Source of the DNA: Dialister pneumosintes
GTDB lineage: Bacteria > Bacillota > Negativicutes > Veillonellales > Dialisteraceae
DNA: 64,000 nucleotides
NCBI RefSeq assembly: GCF_001717505.1
Contig: NZ_CP017037.1
Span: forward strand, 535,001 to 599,000
Direction of reading: 5' to 3'
Shown: positions 1 through 7,948 of the stretch, piece after piece
How positions within the stretch are numbered: position 1 is the first letter of the stretch
Layout of the letters: every line of letters starts with the position of its first letter
Position numbers and translations under genes: made by a program
The notes under the pieces: model-generated
Told to the model about the DNA's origin: nothing
The model's input: only the letters and a program-made list of their open reading frames with translations
Databases searched by the model: none

Positions 1-36
1 CGGTTTCACCAAAACTAAAGTCTTCTCTACTGCCAT
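1..36 (-). CDS. ndk: Nucleoside diphosphate kinase, first 12 codons only
   Basis: This is the 5' end of a gene that runs off the left edge of the window. The codons read MAVEKTLVLVKP, which matches the conserved start of nucleoside diphosphate kinases, enzymes that transfer the gamma phosphate of ATP to NDPs. An AGGAGG ribosome-binding site at 45-50 is eight bases ahead of the ATG and overlaps the htpX stop codon, so ndk is probably translated from the htpX transcript. The assignment rests on 12 residues only; the spacing and the excellent ribosome-binding site support a real start. Confidence 0.8.
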   Translation of the reverse strand, partial: MAVEKTLVLVKP

Positions 37-49
37 GAGTAAATCCTCC

Positions 50-910
50 TTAAAATAAATTCATATCAGCTGCTATATTTTGCAACTTTTCAATACGCTC
101 TTCCGTAGAAGGATGCGTTGAAAACAAATTTTGAATACCGCGTACCCCACATAAAGGATTAATAATAAATAACCCGGATGTGGAAGGTTTAGCACCCGGT
201 ATAACTTTATGATGTGCATAATTATCTAATTTCTGCAATGCACTTGCTAAAGCTAACGGTTTACCACTAATTTCAGCACCCGAAGCATCTGCCATATATT
301 CCCTAGAACGAGAAAGTGCTAATTGAATAATAGAAGCAGCAATAGGTGCCACTATTATAGTAGCCAAAAGCCCAATAATACTACTGCTTCCATTTTCATC
401 ACGGCGACCGCCAAATATCGCACTCCATTGGGCTATATTTGCAATGTAGCTAATAGCTGTCGCGATAGAAGCGGCTAAAGTCATAATTAAAGTATCCCGA
501 TGCTTAATATGTGATAATTCATGACTGATAACACCCGCCAATTCATCTTTATTTAGAAGATTTAATAATCCTTGTGTTATAGCTACTGCTGCATGTTTAT
601 CATCTCTCCCCGTTGCAAATGCATTGGGAACATCTGTTGGTATAACATATAATTTAGGCATAGCAATAGAAGCATTATCAGATAGTCGTCTGACTAATTG
701 ATGAAGTTCAGGAGCTTCTTCTTTTGTAATAGGTTGTGCATTATATTGCATTAATGCAATTTTATCACAATTCCAATAACTAATAAAATTAATAACAAAT
801 GAAACTGCCAACATACATAAGGCACCTTGACGACCGCCAACCACTCCACCAATGGCCATCAAAATTATGCTCAATAACGTTAAGAGCATCACAGATTTAA
901 TTTTATTCAT
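50..910 (-). CDS. htpX: Membrane zinc metalloprotease HtpX (M48)
   Basis: HtpX-type membrane protease for quality control of damaged membrane proteins. The start was placed at the ATG at 910 (MNKIKSVM), which has GAGGT upstream and opens directly into the first membrane segment. The longer open frame reaching 1003 runs into the tRNA gene and is not credible. Two N-terminal hydrophobic segments are followed by the zinc motif HELSH (HExxH) and, further on, SRSREYMAD with the third ligand Glu. Two more hydrophobic stretches lie between these motifs. Length (286 aa) is normal for HtpX. It lies between tRNA-Pro and ndk in the same direction. Confidence 0.95.
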   Translation of the reverse strand: MNKIKSVMLLTLLSIILMAIGGVVGGRQGALCMLAVSFVINFISYWNCDKIALMQYNAQPITKEEAPELHQLVRRLSDNASIAMPKLYVIPTDVPNAFATGRDDKHAAVAITQGLLNLLNKDELAGVISHELSHIKHRDTLIMTLAASIATAISYIANIAQWSAIFGGRRDENGSSSIIGLLATIIVAPIAASIIQLALSRSREYMADASGAEISGKPLALASALQKLDNYAHHKVIPGAKPSTSGLFIINPLCGVRGIQNLFSTHPSTEERIEKLQNIAADMNLF

Positions 911-942
911 ATGGATGACCTCACAATAAAAACACATAAAAA

Positions 943-1019
943 TGGTCGGAACGACATGATTTGAACATGCGACCTCTACCACCCCAAGGTAGCGCTCTAC
1001 CAAACTGAGCTACGTCCCG
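943..1019 (-). tRNA. tRNA-Pro (anticodon UGG)
   Basis: Read on the minus strand this is a complete 77-nt cloverleaf. The acceptor stem CGGGACG pairs with CGTTCCG with one G-U. The D arm is GCTC...GAGC. The anticodon stem CTACC/GGTAG holds the loop TTGGGGT, giving anticodon TGG. The T loop is TTCAAAT, and the CCA end is encoded (943-945). UGG reads proline codons. A strong promoter lies just upstream, and htpX follows within about 35 nt, so read-through into htpX is possible. Confidence 0.95.
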
Positions 1020-1033
1020 ACAACTACATTACA

Positions 1034-1062
1034 AGAATACACAGCTCATTATTGTTTGTCAA
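1034..1062 (-). promoter_or_regulatory. Sigma-70 type promoter of tRNA-Pro
   Basis: The minus strand shows a perfect TTGACA -35 box (1057-1062), a 17-bp spacer and TATTCT as -10 (1034-1039). Transcription would start about 6-9 nt downstream, roughly ten bases before the tRNA. Confidence 0.85.
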
Positions 1063-1101
1063 GCAAATATAACAAACTGAATAACTTAATTTGATATCAC
1101 T

Positions 1102-1557
1102 TTATAACTTATCTCTTCCTATAAGGTCTACTTTTTTTACGCCTTTCATGTTTTTTATGACATCAATCAATTTTATTACACTACTTTTTAATTCTAATGA
1201 CTCAAACACAACATTAAGCATAGTAAATTTATTGACAGGTAGACTCCTATGAATGGTAATAATTTGATTTTTCCCTTTAGCAATTTTTCTTATGATTCTT
1301 GAAGAAATTGCTATGTCTTCTGCTACAGTAATCACAAGAGAATATACTTTTTCATCTTTTACATCTACAGCAGGTGCTACATGATCTTTATACTTATAGT
1401 AAGCACTACGACTGATTCCTGTCCGCTTAACCGCTTCATTAATCGTTAATACGGTACCTTCTTTTAATAATTGTTTTGTTCTAATAGTTTTCTTAATTGC
1501 TTCTGATAGAATTTGAAAGTCTACCAAATAAAATTCTCTTGATGTGTTTTTTGCCAT
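1102..1557 (-). CDS. pheB: ACT domain protein, PheB-like
   Basis: A 151-aa protein of the PheB/UPF0735 ACT-domain family. The N-terminal ~60 residues look like a helix-turn-helix-like segment (NEAVKRTGISRSAYYKYKDHV). The C-terminal ~75 residues form a single ACT domain (VYSLVITVAED...). ACT domains usually bind amino acids. In Bacillus the homologue lies near pheA, but no phenylalanine or threonine pathway gene is next to it here. It starts one base after the stop of the upstream deacetylase gene, with an AGGAATT ribosome-binding site. It is the last gene of the nrdR-gmhA-gmhB series. The exact function is not known. Confidence 0.8.
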   Translation of the reverse strand: MAKNTSREFYLVDFQILSEAIKKTIRTKQLLKEGTVLTINEAVKRTGISRSAYYKYKDHVAPAVDVKDEKVYSLVITVAEDIAISSRIIRKIAKGKNQIITIHRSLPVNKFTMLNVVFESLELKSSVIKLIDVIKNMKGVKKVDLIGRDKL

Positions 1558-1558
1558 T

Positions 1559-2413
1559 TTAATTCCTAATTTCTTGATACGAAGTTAATATAATATCCTT
1601 TTTTTGAATCCATTCTTTAACATGTTCGGATAAAAGTCCTTGCAATTCTTCTTCACCATGATATCCCCAATGAAAAATTTCTTCCATAGCTTGATTATCA
1701 GTAGAAGGGTGACACATAATTTCAGTCAATCCTTTATCCATATGTGAAATGCATCGAATAAGACGCTCTTCATATAAAGCTCCCCCATAAAGCATTCCCC
1801 GAAAGTTATCATTAGTTATAAAATTATGTTTACGTAAATATCTTTGATTTTTATTAGAAAGCAGTGTCAATCCATTTTTGGAAATCCATCTCATTAAATT
1901 TCCTTCTGTTATCCCAAACAATAATGATTCATTAGGAACTCTGATTTTTAAAATATTATACTTTTTAGCTAGTTCTACAGCCACTTTAAAAAAAGATGGC
2001 CACATGTGCATATGTTGATGACTATCAAAATGAGTAATTTGAATGCCAGCTTTTAATATTTTGTTAATTTGTGCATCCCACTCATCATATACATCTTGCA
2101 AATTAATAAGCCCTTTTATATCACGCTTTATAAGTTCTATATAATCTTTACATAATACATCACTTTCCCATGTAAGTGAAGAAACTGCTTTCGCCGGTAA
2201 AACCGTTTTAATGTTTCCCACAAGTGTTAAATGAATTCCAACTCCTAATGTAGGTAAAGACTTTATCATCTTCACTGCTTCATCAAATGCATCAGATCCT
2301 GCCATTAAAGAAGCACTGGTAAGTATTCCCTTTGTATGTGCTTGATAAATAGCTTCATTGACTACACCATGAATTCCAAAATCATCCGCATTTACAATTA
2401 GCCTTTTTTTCAT
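1559..2413 (-). CDS. YdjC/ChbG/HpnK-family carbohydrate deacetylase
   Basis: A 284-aa member of the YdjC superfamily, metal-dependent deacetylases of N-acetylated sugars or sugar lipids. The N-terminal metal motif NADDFG is at residues 8-13, GIHLTLVG at about 58-65, and HFDSHQHMHMW at about 129-139 supplies the second His set. The characterised relatives ChbG and HpnK act on chitooligosaccharides and hopanoids. No chitobiose or hopanoid genes are near. Its place beside heptose and heptosyltransferase genes suggests a role in cell-surface glycan modification, but this is inference from context. The ATG at 2413 has GGGGAA upstream. Confidence 0.85.
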   Translation of the reverse strand: MKKRLIVNADDFGIHGVVNEAIYQAHTKGILTSASLMAGSDAFDEAVKMIKSLPTLGVGIHLTLVGNIKTVLPAKAVSSLTWESDVLCKDYIELIKRDIKGLINLQDVYDEWDAQINKILKAGIQITHFDSHQHMHMWPSFFKVAVELAKKYNILKIRVPNESLLFGITEGNLMRWISKNGLTLLSNKNQRYLRKHNFITNDNFRGMLYGGALYEERLIRCISHMDKGLTEIMCHPSTDNQAMEEIFHWGYHGEEELQGLLSEHVKEWIQKKDIILTSYQEIRN

Positions 2414-2450
2414 ATATTCCCCGATTAATTATAAAAGATATTGCTATACT

Positions 2451-3242
2451 TTAATTTATATGTTCTGTATGAAATAAGATAATAGCAGCAGCTGCAGTAA
2501 CATTTAAAGACTCTACATTATTATGTAACGGAATGTATAAAGAATAATCACAAAGTTTTAATATTTCTTCAGATATTCCATTTCCTTCATTACCAAATGC
2601 AATAATACCATTTGCAAATGGAGTATATTCTCTATAAGATTTAGCATTAGTAAAAGAAGTTCCAATAATTGTGAAATCTTTTCTTGTCTTCAATTCTAAA
2701 AGTTCTTCCATTTTTACATCTTCATAAATAGGTAAACGAAGAATGCTTCCCATAGAACTTCTCACTGCTTTTTCTGAATAAGCATCTGTACATCCAGAGG
2801 TAAGTAATATTCCTTTGCATCCTGCAGCAGCTGCAGTACGAATAATGGTTCCCATATTACCAGGATCTTGTATCCTATCTAAAAGTACATAATGTCCTTT
2901 CAATGTTCTAATTTCATGATGTGGATATATTTTTTTATTTACAATAGAAAGAAGTCCTTGTGTATTTTCTGTTCCTGTAATAGCTTTCATAATCGATTCA
3001 GTTACACACAATAAAACCCAATGTAACGAATCACCCTTTTTTATAATTTTCTTAACTCTATCATTTTGAGTTGCATTATCAGTAAAAAAACAAATTACAT
3101 CTGAAATCTGTTGTTTTTGAATATCTTCTGTGGAACGAATCCCTTCCATAAGAAATTGAGCATATTTATCTCTAAATTTTCTATGTTTTAACTGTTCTGC
3201 AAGTTTAACCCACCTATTTGATCTGCTAGTAATTAGTTGCAT
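2451..3242 (-). CDS. TrmH/SpoU-family RNA methyltransferase
   Basis: A 263-aa SPOUT-class RNA 2'-O-methyltransferase. The N-terminal part (SRSNRWVK... FLMEGIRSTEDI) is the substrate-binding domain. The C-terminal half has the SpoU motifs: LLDRIQDPGNMGTIIRTAAAAG (motif 1), then FGNEGNGIS (motif 2) and LNVTAAAAIILF (motif 3), which build the trefoil-knot SAM site. Family members methylate rRNA or tRNA riboses. The substrate cannot be told from sequence, so I give no symbol. It lies between the heptosyltransferase and deacetylase genes in the same direction. Confidence 0.88.
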   Translation of the reverse strand: MQLITSRSNRWVKLAEQLKHRKFRDKYAQFLMEGIRSTEDIQKQQISDVICFFTDNATQNDRVKKIIKKGDSLHWVLLCVTESIMKAITGTENTQGLLSIVNKKIYPHHEIRTLKGHYVLLDRIQDPGNMGTIIRTAAAAGCKGILLTSGCTDAYSEKAVRSSMGSILRLPIYEDVKMEELLELKTRKDFTIIGTSFTNAKSYREYTPFANGIIAFGNEGNGISEEILKLCDYSLYIPLHNNVESLNVTAAAAIILFHTEHIN

Positions 3243-3263
3243 ACAATTACAGCCCTTTCCATA

Positions 3264-4262
3264 TTAAATATATGCAATTTGTTCTTTATATCTTTTTATA
3301 ACAGCCTCATACACTTGGTCTACAGAAATGGTATTCATATCTGAATTTTGTTCCCCTGCATGATCTGCCAATATAACTGTATATAATAAATTTCCATAAG
3401 GACCACTTCGCTTAGGAAGTGTAGGTCCAAATAATGCTACCATAGATGTTTTCATTGCATTGGCAATATGTAATGGTCCTGTATCAGAAGAAACATGAAC
3501 CTTAGCCATTTTTTCTATTGCAACTAGCTCTAATAAAGAAGTTTGACCCATTAAAGGAAGTACGAATGAGGAATTAGTTATACTTAGAATTTTTTCTTGT
3601 AAATAAATTTCTTCTTGTGTGCCTAAAAGTACAGTGTAAATCCCTTTATTTGATAATCGATTTGTCAGTTCTCCCCAACAATCAATAGGCCATTTCTTCG
3701 ATTCTCCTCTAGTTCCCGGAACTAGAACAATATAATTCCCCTGTAAACCCGCTTGTTGTAACTTGCGTGTTGCAGATTTAGTAGCTTTTGTGATATCTGC
3801 AAAAGGGAATTCTATAGAAGTTACTTTACAACCTAAATATCGAGTAACATCTAATAATTGTTCAATAATATGCCCTGTTTTATGTAAACCTTTAATAGGT
3901 TGATTAACAAGCCAACTACCTTCTCTAGCATCCCAATATCCGATATGTTTTTTCCCTCCGGAAAGAAATGAAATAATTGCACTTTTAGCAATCATTTGAA
4001 AATCAATTACCAAATCAAAATGATGTGCATGTAGTTCTTTTCGTACTTGATTGAGATAGCTTAAATTTTTTATTTTATTCCTATCAATAATATAAACTTC
4101 ATCAATCCATGGTTTTCCAGGTAGTACTTCGGCAAATGCAGAATGAACAGCCCAAGTAATTTTTGCATTTGGATATGTTTTTCTCAAAACAAAAAGAGAG
4201 GGAAGTGTATGTATAACATCCCCTAATGAGCTCATTTTTATAATTAAAATATTTTTATACAT
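3264..4262 (-). CDS. waaC: Lipopolysaccharide heptosyltransferase (GT family 9, WaaC-like)
   Basis: A 332-aa family 9 glycosyltransferase that would move ADP-heptose onto the LPS inner core at the cytoplasmic face of the inner membrane. The N-terminus (ILIIKMSSLGDVIHTLP) is the typical acceptor-side motif of heptosyltransferase I. The C-terminal half contains VPGTRGESKKWP and VSSDTGPLHIANAMKT, the ADP-heptose site signature. It overlaps gmhB by 8 bp, and gmhA lies just upstream, so donor synthesis and transfer are encoded together. Heptosyltransferase I is the better match than II, but the linkage is unproven. This gene is a main sign of an LPS-bearing outer membrane. Confidence 0.85.
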   Translation of the reverse strand: MYKNILIIKMSSLGDVIHTLPSLFVLRKTYPNAKITWAVHSAFAEVLPGKPWIDEVYIIDRNKIKNLSYLNQVRKELHAHHFDLVIDFQMIAKSAIISFLSGGKKHIGYWDAREGSWLVNQPIKGLHKTGHIIEQLLDVTRYLGCKVTSIEFPFADITKATKSATRKLQQAGLQGNYIVLVPGTRGESKKWPIDCWGELTNRLSNKGIYTVLLGTQEEIYLQEKILSITNSSFVLPLMGQTSLLELVAIEKMAKVHVSSDTGPLHIANAMKTSMVALFGPTLPKRSGPYGNLLYTVILADHAGEQNSDMNTISVDQVYEAVIKRYKEQIAYI

Positions 4263-4797
4263 GAAAATCCTTCTTATCTTTTAATAAAGTAAGACAATGA
4301 AGTACAAATGTATCAAGTCGTCCACCTTTAAATAAAAATCCAGGCATTCCTGCACGTTCTGCTGCCTCCATATCGCTATTCTTATCCCCTATTAAAAAGC
4401 ATTTTGTAGGTTCTAAGTCATATGCTTTGATCCCTTTTAAAATCATTCCCGGCGCAGGTTTTCTATCTATAGAATCTTTATCATACTTACTTATTTTTGC
4501 ACCTTTTAGATAAGGACAATATATAAATTTGTCAATCTTTCCTCCGGCATTGTTAATTATCATTGCCATATAATGATGTAATGTCATTACATCATCTTCT
4601 GTATAATATCCTCTTGCAATACCACTTTGATTCGTAACAACAATTATTTTCCATCCCAATTGAGATAATTGTACAACTGCTTCTATAGCACCGGGAATCC
4701 ACTCTAAATCAGATATTTTATATAAATAATGTTTATCAACATTAAGAACGCCGTCTCGGTCTAAAAAAACCGCTTTATTTTTATGTAATGATTTCAT
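4255..4797 (-). CDS. gmhB: D-glycero-D-manno-heptose 1,7-bisphosphate phosphatase (HAD IIIA)
   Basis: A 180-aa HAD-superfamily phosphatase that removes the 7-phosphate in ADP-heptose synthesis. HAD motif I is FLDRDGVLN (residues ~11-19, nucleophile Asp). Motif II is VVTNQSG, motif III lies around RKPAPGM, and motif IV is LIGDKNSD. The usual GmhB zinc loop (Cys-x-His ... Cys-x-Cys before RKP) is degraded here to CPY...SID, so three of four ligands are missing. The gene follows gmhA by one base and overlaps the heptosyltransferase by 8 bp. HisB-type histidinol phosphatase is an alternative for this fold, but the neighbours argue for heptose. Confidence 0.87.
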   Translation of the reverse strand: MKSLHKNKAVFLDRDGVLNVDKHYLYKISDLEWIPGAIEAVVQLSQLGWKIIVVTNQSGIARGYYTEDDVMTLHHYMAMIINNAGGKIDKFIYCPYLKGAKISKYDKDSIDRKPAPGMILKGIKAYDLEPTKCFLIGDKNSDMEAAERAGMPGFLFKGGRLDTFVLHCLTLLKDKKDFHV

Positions 4798-4798
4798 T

Positions 4799-5359
4799 TT
4801 ACCAATTTTCTTGATCTATTATTTCACATATTAAATGTGCACATAACATATGCATCTCTTGTATACGTGCAGTATTATTGGATGGGATAATCAGTGAAAC
4901 ATCTGCTACATTTTTAATCATTCCACCATCTTTTCCTGTAGAAATAATAGTAGTTAATCCAAGTTCTTTTGCTGTTTCTGTAGCAGCAATTACATTAGTA
5001 CTATTCCCACTGGTAGTAATTCCCCAAAAGACATCGCCCTGCACACCTAATCCTTCTACCTGTCTCGAAAAAACCATATCATAATTATAGTCATTTGCAA
5101 TAGAAGTAAGGATAGAAGTATCAACGGTTAAAGCAATGGAGGGAAGAGAAATTCTTTCATTACAAAATCTACCTATAAGTTCAGCAGCTATATGTTGTGC
5201 ATCTGCAGCACTACCGCCATTACCACAAATTAAAATCTTATTCCCATTTCTTAAAGAGTTAAGACATATTTCTGCCATCTTTTGTACAACAGGAATTAAA
5301 TCCATAGTATCTTCTAACACTTTATGATGGTTAATAAATCCGTTCTTAATAATATCCAT
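4799..5359 (-). CDS. gmhA: Sedoheptulose-7-phosphate isomerase
   Basis: A 186-aa SIS-domain isomerase converting sedoheptulose 7-phosphate to D-glycero-D-manno-heptose 7-phosphate, the first step toward ADP-heptose. The phosphate loop CGNGGSAADAQHIAAELIGRF (residues ~46-66) and ITTSGNSTNVI are the signature of GmhA, as is the length. The helix-rich C-terminus has QEMHMLCAHLICE with the metal/catalytic His. It is followed by gmhB one base later and preceded at 25 bp by nrdR. No hldE or hldD gene lies in the window, so the pathway is completed elsewhere. Confidence 0.95.
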   Translation of the reverse strand: MDIIKNGFINHHKVLEDTMDLIPVVQKMAEICLNSLRNGNKILICGNGGSAADAQHIAAELIGRFCNERISLPSIALTVDTSILTSIANDYNYDMVFSRQVEGLGVQGDVFWGITTSGNSTNVIAATETAKELGLTTIISTGKDGGMIKNVADVSLIIPSNNTARIQEMHMLCAHLICEIIDQENW

Positions 5360-5384
5360 TGTTATACCTCTTCATATAATGGTT

Positions 5385-5843
5385 TTATTTCTTACTTTCC
5401 ATCAACGTTTTTAATTCTGTCATAAAACTGCTAATATCCTTAAATTCTCGATAAACCGAAGCAAAACGAACATAGGCTACTTGATCTATTTTTTTTAATT
5501 CATCCATAACAAAATTCCCAATACTTTCAGTAGTTACTTCTTGACAAGGATCACTTCTAACATGATGTTCAATAGAGTTTACCATGCGTTCAATTTGTTC
5601 GGAACTGATATTTCGTTTTTCACAAGCCCTGACTATTCCGCTTCGCACTTTATTTCTATCAAACATTTCACGTGTACCATCTTTTTTCATAACACGAAGT
5701 ACACCTTGTTCTATGGTTTCATAAGTAGTAAAGCGTTTATCACAAGATAAACATTGTCTTCTTCGACGTATAGAAGCTCCATCATCCGTATCACGAGAAT
5801 CCGTTACTTTAGTATTTGGATTATCACAAAAAGGACATTTCAT
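5385..5843 (-). CDS. nrdR: Ribonucleotide reductase repressor NrdR
   Basis: A 152-aa zinc-ribbon and ATP-cone repressor of ribonucleotide reductase genes. Starting at the ATG at 5843 gives MKCPFC, the invariant NrdR N-terminus. The zinc ribbon has CxxC (CPFC) and CxxC (CLSC), with the basic stretch SIRRRRQC between. The ATP-cone domain begins at about residue 48 (VMKKDGTREMFDRNKV). No nrd gene or paired NrdR box was found in the window, so its targets lie elsewhere. It follows ftsZ across a terminator and heads the heptose gene series. Confidence 0.96.
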   Translation of the reverse strand: MKCPFCDNPNTKVTDSRDTDDGASIRRRRQCLSCDKRFTTYETIEQGVLRVMKKDGTREMFDRNKVRSGIVRACEKRNISSEQIERMVNSIEHHVRSDPCQEVTTESIGNFVMDELKKIDQVAYVRFASVYREFKDISSFMTELKTLMESKK

Positions 5844-5867
5844 ATATAATCTCCTATTAAACCAAAA

Positions 5868-5893
5868 GACCACACTGCAAATGCGGTGTGGCC
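5868..5893 (-). terminator. Terminator after ftsZ
   Basis: On the minus strand the inverted repeat CCACAC...GTGTGG is followed by TTTTGGTTT. It lies between the ftsZ stop and the nrdR start, ending the division cluster. The T tract is interrupted, so some read-through into nrdR is possible. Confidence 0.75.
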
Positions 5894-5906
5894 CTGATAA
5901 TCATTA

Positions 5907-6926
5907 TTATTTTTTCAGGAAATCTGGTACCGCTATAGTAGATGAACGAGCACCCCCACCAAAGGTAGTTGTTCCCATAGAAGATATTTTCTTACCATCA
6001 GCAAATCCTGTAGCAATAACAGTAATCTTAACGGTATCATCCATATCCGGATCAATAGCTGTTCCCCAAATAATATTTGCATCCGGATCAGCAGCTTCAG
6101 TAATAATTTGAGAAGCTTCATTAATTTCAAACAATCCCAAATCTTCATTACCGGTAATACTGATAATAATACCTTTAGCACCTTCAATACTACGTTCCAA
6201 TAATGGACTTGAAATAGCCTGTTTAGCAGCATCACTCGCACGACTTTCTCCAGAACCAATACCAATTCCCATAAGTGCTTCACCTTGATCGCTCATGATA
6301 GTTTTTACATCAGCAAAATCGAGATTAATTACTCCCGGAACAGTAATTAAGTCTGAAATCCCTTGAATCCCTTGACGAAGGACATCATCTGCCAATCTAA
6401 AAGCATCCTTTACAGATGTTTTTTTATCAATAATTCCTAATAACTTATCATTAGGAACTACTAATATAGCATCTACATTTTGCTTTAACTTTTCAATTCC
6501 AGAAAAAGCATTATTCATACGAATTTTACCTTCAATGGAAAATGGTTTAGTTACTACAGCTACGGTCAAAGCTCCTAATTCTTTAGCACATTGTGCTACA
6601 ACAGGTGCTGCACCAGTACCTGTACCGCCACCCATTCCGGCAGTTACAAATACCATATCTGCACCGGTCAGGGCTTTTATTATTTCATCACGAGATTCTT
6701 CTGCTGCATTTCCACCAACTTCGGGCTTAGCACCTGCACCTAATCCACGTGTAACTTTTTCTCCGATTTGAATTTTTACATCAGCATTGGATTTATCTAA
6801 AACTTGCAATTCTGTATTTACTGCAATAAATTCAACACCTTGTACTTTAGCGTCTATCATTCGATTAACAGCATTGTTTCCGCCACCACCAACGCCAATT
6901 ACTTTGATATTTGCTAAATCACTCAT
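5907..6926 (-). CDS. ftsZ: Cell division GTPase FtsZ, very short C-terminal linker
   Basis: Tubulin-like GTPase that forms the division ring. The N-terminal tail is almost absent. [11 protein letters not shown] starts at about residue 13, the tubulin signature GGGTGTG lies at about residues 104-110, and the T7 loop NLDFAD at about 204-209. At 339 aa the protein is short for the family: the folded core ends near residue 315 and the conserved C-terminal peptide IAVPDFLKK forms the last nine residues. The disordered linker is thus about 12-15 residues. AGGAGG stands before the start. Upstream is ftsQ after a 131-bp gap with no ftsA. Downstream are a terminator and nrdR. Confidence 0.98.
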   Translation of the reverse strand: MSDLANIKVIGVGGGGNNAVNRMIDAKVQGVEFIAVNTELQVLDKSNADVKIQIGEKVTRGLGAGAKPEVGGNAAEESRDEIIKALTGADMVFVTAGMGGGTGTGAAPVVAQCAKELGALTVAVVTKPFSIEGKIRMNNAFSGIEKLKQNVDAILVVPNDKLLGIIDKKTSVKDAFRLADDVLRQGIQGISDLITVPGVINLDFADVKTIMSDQGEALMGIGIGSGESRASDAAKQAISSPLLERSIEGAKGIIISITGNEDLGLFEINEASQIITEAADPDANIIWGTAIDPDMDDTVKITVIATGFADGKKISSMGTTTFGGGARSSTIAVPDFLKK

Positions 6927-7057
6927 TTTTATCCTCCTTCGATGCTTCTTGGTTACATAAATTACTTTTATGAGAATATATTCATACTATTTTCATTTAT
7001 TTTACAATATTTTAAACAAATTATCTATAGGTATATACTATCCTACCCAAAAGATAT

Positions 7058-7936
7058 TTACTTTTTAAGTTTTATAAAGGGAGATGTCAAATTTACTTCT
7101 ATATATTCAACAGATAATCCTCTTGCCATAATATCTCCAACCATATTTTCTGCCATAACAGCTTGCTTATCAATATGTTCCCCGGAACCTAAATGCACTG
7201 CAATACCATCTCTGGTATAGGCAATAATATTATTTGGTTGTCCTATATTTACCTCAGAAAATTGTTTAAATCCATCTTGACTAAGAGAACTGATAAATTG
7301 AAGTGCTTTATTAATAGACTCTTCTTGTACTATATCTTCTAATAAAAGATTTCCCAATTTCTTTCCCGTAATAATAGGAAGATCTAATCCACTAATCGAA
7401 GTTTGTGTATCCATTACTCTTCCATTTTTATCAAGAACAGCATATACGTAATCTCCTTGTACAATAGCATAAGGAGTCCTATCATGAACAATAACATCTA
7501 TATAAAAAGGAAAGGATCTTTTTATATCTATTGAAGAAACTCTAATATCATGTAATAGTCGCTGTTTTACATTTGAAATATTAATTTGTAATACATTAAC
7601 GGGATGTTTAATCTTACCTTCAAAAATAATATCACTTCTAGTTACTACAGCGCTTCCGGTAACACGAATATCTCCAAAAGGGAGTGGTAAAAAAAGAAAA
7701 CTCAACAAAATTATAAAAAAGACAGCACATCCCATCATAAATCTTGTTTTCCATTTCTTTTTAATTCGTATTTTTCTTCTTTTCTTTTTAATATTTTTGT
7801 TTGACAGTTCTAAAGGTAATTCAGTTGAATCATTATTTACATTTGAGATAAAATTTGTTTCTTTATGATTTTCTTGTCTATCCAATCCTTTATGAATCGT
7901 ACGTTGAAAATCATCAAAACTTTTAAATTTACCCAT
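7058..7936 (-). CDS. ftsQ: Division protein FtsQ/DivIB
   Basis: A 292-aa bitopic division protein of the divisome QLB complex. The N-terminal cytoplasmic region (~70 residues) is very basic toward its end (KKKRRKIRIKKKWK). One membrane segment follows (about residues 67-86), then a POTRA domain opening with FGDIRVTGSAVVTRSDI and a beta domain. It follows ddl by 12 bp. The gap of 131 bp to ftsZ is the largest in this part of the cluster and holds no gene, so ftsZ may have its own promoter there, but I could not assign one confidently. Confidence 0.93.
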   Translation of the reverse strand: MGKFKSFDDFQRTIHKGLDRQENHKETNFISNVNNDSTELPLELSNKNIKKKRRKIRIKKKWKTRFMMGCAVFFIILLSFLFLPLPFGDIRVTGSAVVTRSDIIFEGKIKHPVNVLQINISNVKQRLLHDIRVSSIDIKRSFPFYIDVIVHDRTPYAIVQGDYVYAVLDKNGRVMDTQTSISGLDLPIITGKKLGNLLLEDIVQEESINKALQFISSLSQDGFKQFSEVNIGQPNNIIAYTRDGIAVHLGSGEHIDKQAVMAENMVGDIMARGLSVEYIEVNLTSPFIKLKK

Positions 7937-7948
7937 TAGAAATAACCC

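Noticed and set aside
911-1003. N-terminal extension of HtpX
   Set aside because: Extension lies in the tRNA-Pro gene and leader; the ATG at 910 has a ribosome-binding site and fits the family.
5933-6283. 116-aa leucine-rich frame inside ftsZ, same strand
   Set aside because: Out-of-frame reading of the ftsZ 3' half; composition is an artefact of codon shift.
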